Shown: positions 43,866 to 50,758 of the stretch, piece after piece | Position numbering within the stretch: position 1 is the stretch's first letter | Layout of the letters: the number at the start of each line of letters is the position of its first letter | NCBI RefSeq assembly: GCF_016862195.1 | Contig: NZ_BOMM01000003.1 | Location: forward strand, 1-64,000 | Direction of reading: 5' to 3' | DNA length: 64,000 bases | Origin: Paractinoplanes ferrugineus | GTDB taxonomy: Bacteria > Actinomycetota > Actinomycetes > Mycobacteriales > Micromonosporaceae | Notes under the pieces: model-generated | What the model was told of the DNA's origin: nothing | What the model saw: only the letters and a program-made list of their open reading frames with translations | Database searches by the model: none | Made by a program: the position numbers and the translations under genes

Positions 43866-43957
43866 CAGTGCACACCTTGCGGGGCGTCCTGCTCTACCGG
43901 GTGGCTGAGCACGTAAAACGAACTACGAGCGCAATGCGAATGGAGGAGGTGGCAACG

Positions 43958-44293
43958 ATGGAGATCTACACGATGACGAGTCTGTCGATGCCGCTGACCC
44001 TTGCCTGCGCTCCGTCCGCTCTGTTGCCGGTGGCCCCCGTGGCGCCGGCCGCTGAGCGGGCTTGGGTCCCGGCCGAGGCCGTCCGACCGATGGCGATTCT
44101 TGCCGCCGAGCGGGCTCCGGTTTCGCGGGTGCACCAGGTCCAGGTCCAGGCCGAGCTGGCCATGGCCCTGCTGCGCACCGACGGGATCAATGGCACCAAT
44201 GGCACCACCACTGGGTTCAAGGGCTCCAAAGTCTCCACGAAGCGCTACGCGGATGGTGGCAGCGGTGTCCCGCCTCGAGGAAGGCCGGTCTGA
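43958..44293 (+). CDS. Upstream ORF of the whiB7 leader
   Basis: 111 codons from the ATG at 43958, preceded by GGAGGAGG at ideal spacing, to a TGA at 44291. Begins MEIYTMTSLSMPLTLAC; the C-terminal part is TDGINGTNGTTTGFKGSKV. No domain. Its stop codon lies inside an 18-bp palindrome just before an intrinsic terminator. In other actinobacteria a translated upstream ORF controls read-through into whiB7 when ribosomes stall; this ORF is longer than expected for a pure leader peptide, so the true start could be an internal Met. Confidence 0.6.
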   Translation: MEIYTMTSLSMPLTLACAPSALLPVAPVAPAAERAWVPAEAVRPMAILAAERAPVSRVHQVQVQAELAMALLRTDGINGTNGTTTGFKGSKVSTKRYADGGSGVPPRGRPV

Positions 44294-44371
44294 TTAATCA
44301 GACCTCCGGCTCACCTCGAGGCCGCGGAACCCTTACAGGGTCCCGCGGCCTTAATTTTTTGCCGGCTCACC
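44287..44371 (+). promoter_or_regulatory. Attenuator of whiB7
   Basis: Perfect palindrome GGTCTGATTAATCAGACC (44287-44304) spanning the upstream-ORF stop; then intrinsic terminator with stem 44320-44332/44338-44350 (GGCCGCGGAACCC arm, one A-C mismatch), loop TTACA and a TTAATTTTTT tail. CCGGCTCACC occurs on both sides of the terminator (44306-44315 and 44362-44371), and GCCGG at 44284-44288 can pair with it, giving alternative folds. Classic ribosome-dependent attenuation layout. Confidence 0.75.
44320..44360 (+). terminator. Intrinsic terminator in the whiB7 leader
   Basis: 13-bp stem with one mismatch, 5-nt loop and a T-rich tail ending in six T (44355-44360). The strongest canonical intrinsic terminator in the window, yet it lies 73 bp before a gene on the same strand, so it acts as a regulated attenuator. 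Confidence 0.8.
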
Positions 44372-44432
44372 GGTCGGTGTAACACCCGACGATCCAGAAG
44401 ATCGCTGAAAAAGAGAGAGGTGACCGGGCTTT

Positions 44433-44795
44433 ATGAGTCTGGCGCTGGCCCCGATCGACGTGAGCGTCGACATCGAGGCAAACCTGCCCTGCCGGAAGTT
44501 CGACCCGGACCTGTGGTTCTCGGACTCCCCGGCCCAGCTGGAGCTGGCCAAGTCGCTCTGCGGGGAGTGCCCGCTGCGCGTCGAGTGCCTCGCCGGTGCG
44601 GTCGAGCGGAACGAGCCCTGGGGTGTCTGGGGCGGCGAGATCTTCGAGCGTGGAGCCGTGGTTCCCCGCAAGCGGCCGCGTGGCCGTCCGCGTAAGGCGG
44701 ACGTGGCTCGCGACGCCGAGCTCGCCGTGGAGGTCGAGGAGCGGCTCGCCGCGAACGGTCTCGACTCCCGCAACCAGGTCCGCCTCGCGGCCTGA
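44433..44795 (+). CDS. whiB7: WhiB7 transcriptional regulator
   Basis: 120 residues. [4Fe-4S] ligands C20, C43, C46 and C52 (C..CxxCxxxxxC), GVWGG turn at 64-68, and C-terminal AT-hook RGRPRK at 83-88, the feature that separates WhiB7 from other Wbl proteins. It binds the housekeeping sigma factor and activates intrinsic antibiotic-resistance genes. Downstream of an upstream ORF and attenuator. Gene order with uvrD2 and mrx1 as in mycobacteria. Confidence 0.95.
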   Translation: MSLALAPIDVSVDIEANLPCRKFDPDLWFSDSPAQLELAKSLCGECPLRVECLAGAVERNEPWGVWGGEIFERGAVVPRKRPRGRPRKADVARDAELAVEVEERLAANGLDSRNQVRLAA

Positions 44796-44848
44796 GAACT
44801 GTCCCTCCCCGACGGCCATCAGGCCATCAACCGAAAGCTGAGAACGAA

Positions 44849-45019
44849 ATGAACACGAGTGGAGCCAGCAAGATGAGACTTATCCAAGAAGCGCTCTCCA
44901 GGGCTCGAATGCCTCGGCCTCAGCGTGACTTCACACCTGAGGCGCACCGCCCCGCTCGCCTGGTAGCCATGCGAGCTCAGCACCGGGCTTCCCGCGAACT
45001 CGGCGGCGGTCGCTTCTGA
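44849..45019 (+). CDS. Small basic protein downstream of whiB7
   Basis: 56 residues: MNTSGASKMRLIQEALSRAR, then MPRPQ, LVAMRAQHRASREL and GGGRF. The second Met (codon 9) has GGAG at a better distance and could be the true start. Arg-rich amphipathic helices; no known domain. 53 bp after whiB7 and followed by a terminator, so probably in the whiB7 transcript. Confidence 0.6.
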   Translation: MNTSGASKMRLIQEALSRARMPRPQRDFTPEAHRPARLVAMRAQHRASRELGGGRF

Positions 45020-45035
45020 TTGCTGAAATGAGTTG

Positions 45036-45068
45036 AAGGCCCGTCCGCGTTCGACGCGGACGGGCCTT
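45036..45068. terminator. Bidirectional terminator after whiB7 operon
   Basis: 14-bp perfect stem AAGGCCCGTCCGCG (45036-45049) with CGCGGACGGGCCTT (45055-45068), loop TTCGA, followed by TCTTC. Lies between the convergent small gene and the M18 peptidase. Confidence 0.85.
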
Positions 45069-45077
45069 TCTTCACGT

Positions 45078-46349
45078 CTACGGCAGGCCGGTGAAGAAGA
45101 CCTCGGCGGCGGCGGACAGGCGGCCGGGGTCGGCCACGTGGCACAACTCCCGGGCCGAGTGCATCGACAGCACCGGCGTGCCCACGTCCAGCGTCGGGAT
45201 CCCCAGGCGGGTCGCGGTGATCGGGCCGATGGTGGAGCCGCACGGAACCGCGTTGTTGGAAACGAACTCCTGGAACGGCACACCCGCCTTGTCGCAGGTG
45301 CGGGCCCACAGCGCGGCGCCGATCGCGTCGGTCGTGTAGCGCTGGTTGGCGTTGATCTTCAGAAGTGGGCCGCCACCCGCGATCGGGCGGTTGGCCGGGT
45401 CGTGGCGTTCCGGCCGGTTGGGGTGCACGGCGTGACCGGCGTCGGCTGACAGGTGCCACGAGGCGAAGATCGCTCGGGCCAGGTCGTCGCGGGTGCCGCC
45501 GAGCGCCGACGAGACGCGCTCCAGAACCGTCGCGAGCAGCGGGCCGGCCGCGCCGGACCGGCTTTCCGAGCCGATCTCCTCGTGGTCGAAGGCGGCCAGC
45601 ACCGCGATCGCCGGACCGGGCGCCGCGCGCAGCAGTGCGGTCAGGCCGGCGTGCACCGACGACAGGTTGTCCAGACGGGCCGCGGCGAACAGCGAATCGT
45701 CGGCACCGAACCGGGCGGCGGGTGTCGAGTCGACGGTCACCACGTCGAAGCCGCCCACGTCGTGAGCCGAGGACAGGCCGGCCAGATGGGCCAGGTGGGT
45801 GAGCACGTCGGGTCCGGACACCCCGAAGATCGGCTGGGTGTCGCGCTGTTTGTCGGGGGTGAACCCGGTGTTGACCTCGCGATCCAGGTGGACGGCCAGG
45901 TGCGGGATGCGGGCGAACGCGCCGGTGCGCACCAGATGGACGATGCCGTCCCGGTCGACCAGGCGGCCCGCGAACTCCAGTTCGCGGTCGAACCAGGAAG
46001 CGATGATCGGCCCGCCGTAGACCTCGACGCCGGCCTGGAGCCAGCCGTTCGAGGTGAGTGCCGGCTTCGGCTTCAGCTTGAACGTCGGCGAATCGGTATG
46101 CGCGCCGAGGATGCGGAACGGGGTGGCCGGGCCGGCCTGGGCGGGCAGCGCCAGCGCGATCACCGCACCGTCGCGAACCAGCACGAGTTTGGCTCCCGGC
46201 CGCACGATCTCGTGCCAGTCGGACCTCTCGTCGAGGGTGGCATAACCCGCGTCGTCCAGCCGGCGGGCCACCTCGGCCGCCGCATGGTACGAACTGGGCG
46301 AGGCCGCGATGAAGCTTCCAAGGTCGTCGATGTGGCCGGTGGCATCCAT
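45078..46349 (-). CDS. M18-family aminopeptidase
   Basis: 423 residues. Metal-binding motifs: GAHTDSPTFKLKP, VTVDSTPAARFGADDSLFAAARLDNLSSV, AAFDHEEIGSESRSGAAGP and, near the end, TLDVGTPVLSMHSAREL. Dodecameric cytosolic aminopeptidase family (aspartyl/leucyl preference). ATG at 46349 selected; ATG at 46358 is equally possible. Same strand as the AarF gene, 34 bp downstream of it. Confidence 0.9.
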   Translation of the reverse strand: MDATGHIDDLGSFIAASPSSYHAAAEVARRLDDAGYATLDERSDWHEIVRPGAKLVLVRDGAVIALALPAQAGPATPFRILGAHTDSPTFKLKPKPALTSNGWLQAGVEVYGGPIIASWFDRELEFAGRLVDRDGIVHLVRTGAFARIPHLAVHLDREVNTGFTPDKQRDTQPIFGVSGPDVLTHLAHLAGLSSAHDVGGFDVVTVDSTPAARFGADDSLFAAARLDNLSSVHAGLTALLRAAPGPAIAVLAAFDHEEIGSESRSGAAGPLLATVLERVSSALGGTRDDLARAIFASWHLSADAGHAVHPNRPERHDPANRPIAGGGPLLKINANQRYTTDAIGAALWARTCDKAGVPFQEFVSNNAVPCGSTIGPITATRLGIPTLDVGTPVLSMHSARELCHVADPGRLSAAAEVFFTGLP

Positions 46350-46383
46350 GCCCCTCATCGAATCATGGTCGGCCCCGTGTTGG

Positions 46384-47730
46384 TCAGGCGACCGGCGCAA
46401 ACCCCGGAAGCCACTTCTCGACGATCGCGCGGTAGGGCGCCTCGGCTTCGAGCTGGCACAGCACCCCGATCGATCCCAGGGTGACTCGGTGGATCATCAG
46501 GTAGGACGGCGGCAGGTTGAGCTTGCGACTCAACTGGTAAGCCGGGGAGCGTGGGCTGGTCAGCCGGGTCGCCTCGCCACGCAGCCAGGAGCGGGTGAAC
46601 TGGAATTCGTCGACGGCCAACGGCTCGATCATCGGCCGCAGGAAAGTCAGCACCGCCTCGGCGTCGACCTCGTCGTCGGGCTTGATGAAGCCCTCCTCGC
46701 GCAGCCCGTCGACGACCGCCTCGGCCTCGCCGGCCAGGGCGAGCCGCACCAGCCGGCCGATCAGCTCGGGATGCCCGTCGGGAAGACGGGCCACGGCGCC
46801 GAAGTCGATCACGGCGAGCCGGCCGTCGGGCAGCATGCGGAAGTTGCCGGGGTGCGGGTCGGCGTGCAGCAGGCCGGCCCGGGCCGGCGCCGAGAAGTGC
46901 AGGGTGGCCATGAGTCGCCCGGCCTCGTCGCGCTCCTCCCGGGTGCCCTCGCTGATCACCCGGGCCAGCGGGGTGCCCTCGACCCACTCGGTGATCAGCA
47001 CGCGCTCGGCCGAGGCGATCACCCGCGGGACGAAGATCTCTTCGTCGCCGGCGAACGCGTCGGCGAAGGCCGTCTGGGTCTCGGCCTCCATCGCGTAGTC
47101 GAGCTCCTCGGTGATGCGCTCACGCAGCTCGGCCAGCAGCGGCTTGATGTCCATGCCGGGCTGGATGATCTTGAACATGCCGGCCAGCAGGGACAGCTGC
47201 TTCAGGTCGGCCAGCAGCGCGTCGCCGGCTCCCGGGTATTGCACCTTGACCGCGACCGGGATGGTCTTGGGCTTCGCGTTCTTGCGGGCCGGGGGCAGTT
47301 TCCACAGCGCGCGGTGCACCTGGCCGATGCTCGCGGCGGCGGCCGGGACGTCGTCGAACTCGGCGAACTTGTCGCGCCAGTCCGGGCCCAACTGCTCGGC
47401 GAGCGCCTTGTGCAGGCTGGCCACCGGCATCGGCGGCGCGGCCTCCTGAAGCTTGTTGAGGGCCTGCCGATAGGGGCCGGCCATCTCTTCGGGCATGGCG
47501 GCCTCGAAGACCGACAGCGCCTGGCCGAACTTCATCGCTCCGCCCTTGAGCTGGCCGAGGACGCTGAACAGTTGCTCGGCCGTGCGCTGCTGGATGTCGG
47601 TCGCGATGACGTCGGAGGCGATGCCGACCGCGCGCTTGCCGAGCCCCAGGGCGGCGCGCCCGGCGAAGCCCAGGGGCAGCGCGGCCAGCTTCGCGGTGCG
47701 GGAGGCAGCACGACGTGGAATGTCGGTCAC
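46384..47730 (-). CDS. ABC1/AarF atypical kinase-like protein
   Basis: 448 residues of the UbiB/ABC1 family: KxGQ motif as MKFGQALSVFEAAMP, VAVKVQYPG (ATP Lys), EELDYAMEAET, LHADPHPGNF and VIDFGAVARLPDG. Family roles concern quinone or lipid metabolism; in mycobacteria the homologue sits beside whiB7. GTG at 47730 inferred from the family N terminus (TDIPRRAASRTAKLAALP). No hydrophobic C-terminal anchor is seen. Confidence 0.88.
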   Translation of the reverse strand: MTDIPRRAASRTAKLAALPLGFAGRAALGLGKRAVGIASDVIATDIQQRTAEQLFSVLGQLKGGAMKFGQALSVFEAAMPEEMAGPYRQALNKLQEAAPPMPVASLHKALAEQLGPDWRDKFAEFDDVPAAAASIGQVHRALWKLPPARKNAKPKTIPVAVKVQYPGAGDALLADLKQLSLLAGMFKIIQPGMDIKPLLAELRERITEELDYAMEAETQTAFADAFAGDEEIFVPRVIASAERVLITEWVEGTPLARVISEGTREERDEAGRLMATLHFSAPARAGLLHADPHPGNFRMLPDGRLAVIDFGAVARLPDGHPELIGRLVRLALAGEAEAVVDGLREEGFIKPDDEVDAEAVLTFLRPMIEPLAVDEFQFTRSWLRGEATRLTSPRSPAYQLSRKLNLPPSYLMIHRVTLGSIGVLCQLEAEAPYRAIVEKWLPGFAPVA

Positions 47731-47813
47731 CAGATCATTGTGACCGACGGTTCGCCGAGCGTCCGCCTGCCTGCGTGGCCTTCGCCCGCTTATGGGCAAA
47801 AAGATCGGATAAG

Positions 47814-48806
47814 TCATTGCCGGGCGCAGGGGCAAGACGGGTGCGCGGGCCAGGTGCGTCGGCGGACACGGCCGGGACTGGTGAGCTCGATCGTGGCGCC
47901 GGCGGTCGGCGGCCGGCCACCGTCGAGGAAGGCCAGCACCTCCCCGGCCGCGAACGCGGTGGCGGCCAGCAGTGTGGTGACCGCGCAGGGCTCCGGAACG
48001 GACGCGGTCGCCGGCGGGCCGGGCCAGGTCGAGTCGCGATCTTTACGGTGCAGGTCGAGACAGTTGAGGCACGGCTGCCCGGACGCCGGCACGAGCGGGC
48101 CGATCACCACCGCGCCCTCGCGGATGGTAACGGTCAGATGAGCCTGCCGGCGGGCGGCCATGGCGGCGGCGAGCAGGTTGACGGGCTGGTCGTGGTCGAA
48201 CTGGACGACCAGGTCGGCGGGGCCCTGCCGACCGCCGGTCGGGCCGGTCACGCGGGATATCGCGTCACTGATCGCGGCCCGCCGGGGCCGCCCGACGTCG
48301 GACGCGCGAAGTGGGCCGCCGGCCAGCTCGCCCGGCCGGACCGCGCCGGCCACGTCGGGGTGCACGTGCCCCACGCCGGCCTCGACCAGCGTCACCGCGA
48401 TGCCGGCGGCGAGCCGGCCCTGACCGGCGAGAACCACCTGGGCGGTCTGGCGGCGGCGCAGGACGTCGGCCGGCGGACCGGAGTCGCGCAGCGCGAGAGC
48501 GGCGGCCTCGCCGGTGAGATGGTCGGTCCGGCCCTTCGGCAACAGCGCCGACCGGGGCAGGACGAGGCCGGCCTGCTGCAACGTCGCCAACAGGGAACGG
48601 CACTCGTCGGCCGGGACGCCGAGCTCGGCGGCGCGGAGCACGACCAGACGCTCCGATCGGGTGCCGTCGAGCAGGTCGAGGACCTGGGCGACCCGGCGGT
48701 CGGGAAGCTGGAGCAGCAGGGCCCGAGCCGGGTCGGAACCGATCTGCAGCTCGGCGGGGCCACGCCAGAGCCGAGGCAGGCCGGGGATGAGGGTGGGACG
48801 GTTCAC
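47814..48806 (-). CDS. ThiF/TOMM-cyclodehydratase-like protein
   Basis: 330 residues. The C-terminal part has PCLNCLDLHRKDRDSTWPG (CxxC) and ends PSCPCARQ (CxC), the four zinc cysteines and LHRxDRD signature seen in TOMM leader-binding/ocin-ThiF proteins. The middle (AQVVLAGQGRLAAGIAVTLVEAGVGHV) is a degenerate E1-like nucleotide fold. No precursor peptide or YcaO gene is nearby, so a RiPP role is doubtful; relatives occupy this locus in actinomycetes. GTG at 48806. Confidence 0.72.
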   Translation of the reverse strand: MNRPTLIPGLPRLWRGPAELQIGSDPARALLLQLPDRRVAQVLDLLDGTRSERLVVLRAAELGVPADECRSLLATLQQAGLVLPRSALLPKGRTDHLTGEAAALALRDSGPPADVLRRRQTAQVVLAGQGRLAAGIAVTLVEAGVGHVHPDVAGAVRPGELAGGPLRASDVGRPRRAAISDAISRVTGPTGGRQGPADLVVQFDHDQPVNLLAAAMAARRQAHLTVTIREGAVVIGPLVPASGQPCLNCLDLHRKDRDSTWPGPPATASVPEPCAVTTLLAATAFAAGEVLAFLDGGRPPTAGATIELTSPGRVRRRTWPAHPSCPCARQ

Positions 48807-48823
48807 GGTGACAGCGTGTCACC
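48807..48823. promoter_or_regulatory. Perfect palindrome abutting a start codon
   Basis: GGTGACA-GCG-TGTCACC, directly adjoining the GTG start of the ThiF-like gene. Position suggests an operator or translation-blocking hairpin. Confidence 0.45.
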
Positions 48824-48845
48824 GACGGCATGCGGAGTGAATTGG

Positions 48846-48928
48846 TTGTCCACAGGGCCGGCGCGCCCGCGGAACGGGTTGTCCACAGCTACGAGCTAGT
48901 TATCCACAGGCTCTGCCGGTCGTCCACA
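48846..48928 (+). promoter_or_regulatory. Cluster of four DnaA boxes
   Basis: TTGTCCACA at 48846-48854 and 48879-48887, TTATCCACA at 48900-48908, and TCGTCCACA at 48920-48928; all in the same orientation, start-to-start distances 33, 21 and 20 bp. The first two match the actinobacterial consensus and the third the E. coli consensus. No dnaA or dnaN is adjacent, so this is an extra-oriC cluster between the ThiF-like gene and DUF5679. Confidence 0.7.
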
Positions 48929-48938
48929 GATTACTCAA

Positions 48939-48956
48939 CGTGTCGGCTCCGACACG
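48939..48956. promoter_or_regulatory. 18-bp palindrome beside the DnaA boxes
   Basis: CGTGTCGG-CT-CCGACACG, perfect 8-bp arms, 11 bp beyond the last DnaA box. Possible regulator site. Confidence 0.4.
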
Positions 48957-48961
48957 GTTAT

Positions 48962-48994
48962 GGGTAGAGCGGCACCCCTGGCACCGCTCTACCC
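48962..48994 (-). terminator. Terminator of the DUF5679 gene
   Basis: Perfect 11-bp stem GGGTAGAGCGG (48962-48972) with CCGCTCTACCC (48984-48994), 11 bp beyond the stop codon of the minus-strand gene at 49006. Confidence 0.7.
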
Positions 48995-49005
48995 GTAAGC
49001 GTGAA

Positions 49006-49167
49006 TCAGGCCTTCGCCTTGCCGAGGATCCGGTTCACGGTCGTGCCACAGACCGGGCACTTGCCCTTGGCCATGTTCATGCCGGTCTTCGAGACCTCCA
49101 CGGTGCCCTGGAAGTCGCGCTTCTCCTTGCACTTCACGCAGTAGCCGTTGTACGTGTTGTCGGCCAC
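49006..49167 (-). CDS. DUF5679 zinc-ribbon protein
   Basis: 53 residues: YNGYCVKCKEKRDFQG (CxxC) and KGKCPVCGTTVNRILGKAKA (CxxC), a compact zinc ribbon found across actinobacteria as DUF5679. GTG at 49167 with AGGAGG six nt upstream. Small cytosolic protein, function unknown. Confidence 0.85.
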   Translation of the reverse strand: MADNTYNGYCVKCKEKRDFQGTVEVSKTGMNMAKGKCPVCGTTVNRILGKAKA

Positions 49168-49617
49168 GGTTCCTCCTAGTCGTGTCGTCGGCCGGGCTTT
49201 CGCAGCTTGTCGCTGGCCCTCCCGGCCACGTGGATGTGTGGCCTCCCGCCAGTGGCCGTCACTACCCATGTCCGGCCCATTCCATGTCTGGCCGGTCAAG
49301 TCGGTACGGCGCCGGCGGTGTCGCCGCCGTCGTGAGTGTGCCGGGAGAAAACGCCCTTTTCGCGAAGTTCCGCCTAAACACGCCGAGAATTACCGGCAAA
49401 CGTGATCAAAGCGGACTTTCCACGCGTTTTGTCAGCATCGTGACGTGCGCTAGGTTGGCAAATCCGTGCGGATGTTGCGGCCCGGAAAATTTTTTCGGTT
49501 ATACCGGGAGCAAGCGCACATATCCGGCGCGTGTCATCGGCCGTACCCTTGCGGTGACATGGGTCTCACGGTTTAGCGTCTCAACGTGAACCCGAATCCG
49601 GGCCGCGCGAGCCGGTA
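49168..49617. other. 450-bp intergenic region
   Basis: Gap between two divergent genes, AT content rising toward 49350-49510. Weak promoter candidate toward the DUF45 gene: TTGCGG (49549-49554), 19-bp spacer, TAGCGT (49574-49579). A GGCCGGG/CCCGGCC inverted repeat with a long loop spans 49190-49227. No convincing small gene or structured RNA found. Confidence 0.4.
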
Positions 49618-50151
49618 ATGGCCCGGACGCGTAAGCCTGTCGTCGAAGTGCGGCGCAGCCAGCGCCGGCGTCGGACGGTGTCCGCATATCGAGACGGCGA
49701 GCGCGTGGTCGTCCTCATCCCCGACCGGTTCTCCCGGGCCGAGGAGACGGAGTGGGTCGAGCGGATGCTCGCCCGGCTTGCGGCCCGCGAGGAACGCATC
49801 CGCCGCACCGACGACGAATTGCTGGCCCGGGCCCGCCGCCTGACCAGCCGCTACCTGGGCGATCACGCGCACCGGGTGGCCCCGGCAAGCGTTCGCTGGG
49901 TGACCAATCAGAACGGGCGCTGGGGCTCCTGCACTCCCGACGACGGCACGATCCGCATCTCCCACCGCATTCAGGAGATGCCCGACTGGGTGATCGACTA
50001 CGTGCTGTTGCACGAGTTGTCCCACCTGGTCGTGCCCAGCCACAGCGCCGACTTCTGGGAGCTGGTGAGCCGCTTCCCCAAGGCCGAGCGCGCCCGCGGC
50101 TACCTCGAGGGCATCTCCGCCGCCACCGGCCTGGTTCTCAGCGACGACTAG
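49618..50151 (+). CDS. YgjP/DUF45-type metallopeptidase
   Basis: 177 residues. HELSH at residues 132-136 and H142 give the HExxHxxxxxH zinc site; WGSCTPDDGTIRISHRI is the conserved preceding strand. Annotated in relatives as M48 or DUF45 metallopeptidase. Highly basic N terminus. ATG at 49618. The next gene's -10 overlaps its stop. Confidence 0.85.
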   Translation: MARTRKPVVEVRRSQRRRRTVSAYRDGERVVVLIPDRFSRAEETEWVERMLARLAAREERIRRTDDELLARARRLTSRYLGDHAHRVAPASVRWVTNQNGRWGSCTPDDGTIRISHRIQEMPDWVIDYVLLHELSHLVVPSHSADFWELVSRFPKAERARGYLEGISAATGLVLSDD

Positions 50152-50160
50152 GGTTGGCCC

Positions 50161-50757
50161 GTGGTCCGACGGGTTGTTGCGGCGCTTCTGGTCCCGGTGA
50201 CGTGGAGTCCGCCCGGGGTTGATCAGCGGGCCTGGCGCTCCGCTCTCGCCGAGGACGTGGTCGACCTGCTGGCGCGGCTCGCCCAGGCCGAGGCGGCCAT
50301 CGCCGCCACCGCCGGCGACCGGGCACTGGCCGAGGAGATCGCCTGGCCGGGCATGCGGATCTACGAGGTGCCGTCCGCGACCTATCTGCCGGTCCTGGCC
50401 GCGGCCGCCGCCGACGGCTTCGACCAGGCCGCTGTCATCGCGGCCGACGCGCCCGACATGCCCGGGATGATCCTCGGGAAACTGCTCCAGCCGCTCGACG
50501 GCAAAGCGGTGACGGTTGCCCCGGGCGGCCCTGGAAACGGCCTGATGGGCGTGGCTGCCGGGCTGCCGGTGCCCGAGTGGCTGGTCGACTGCGAGCTCGA
50601 CAGCGCTTCCGCTCAGCTCCTGCGCAAGACCGCGCCGCGCCCGGGCGACGTCGGCTCCACCCCGGAGTGGCGCCGGCTTCGCGGGGCCGCCGAGCTGGCC
50701 ACGCTCGACCCCGCCCTGGAAGGCTGGGAGAACACCCGAGCCCTCCTGGGCGGTTGA
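50161..50757 (+). CDS. Hypothetical, nucleotidyl-/glycosyltransferase-like
   Basis: 198 residues: LLARLAQAEAAIAATAGD, MRIYEVPSATYLPVLAAAAADGFDQAAVIAADAPDMPGMILGKLLQPL. The AADAPDMP segment is reminiscent of the sugar-nucleotide fold of the DUF2064/TIGR04282 group, but the N-terminal signature is missing, so the family is uncertain. TAGGGT (50149-50154) lies 6 nt before the GTG and includes the previous stop codon. Confidence 0.6.
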   Translation: MVRRVVAALLVPVTWSPPGVDQRAWRSALAEDVVDLLARLAQAEAAIAATAGDRALAEEIAWPGMRIYEVPSATYLPVLAAAAADGFDQAAVIAADAPDMPGMILGKLLQPLDGKAVTVAPGGPGNGLMGVAAGLPVPEWLVDCELDSASAQLLRKTAPRPGDVGSTPEWRRLRGAAELATLDPALEGWENTRALLGG

Positions 50758-50758
50758 G

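Noticed and set aside
47814..48806. Bacteriocin biosynthesis cluster
   Set aside because: Only the ThiF/TOMM-like protein is present; no precursor, YcaO or transporter gene is in the neighbourhood.
48846..48956. Chromosome replication origin
   Set aside because: Only four DnaA boxes, no dnaA, dnaN or AT-rich unwinding region; kept as an extra-oriC DnaA cluster.
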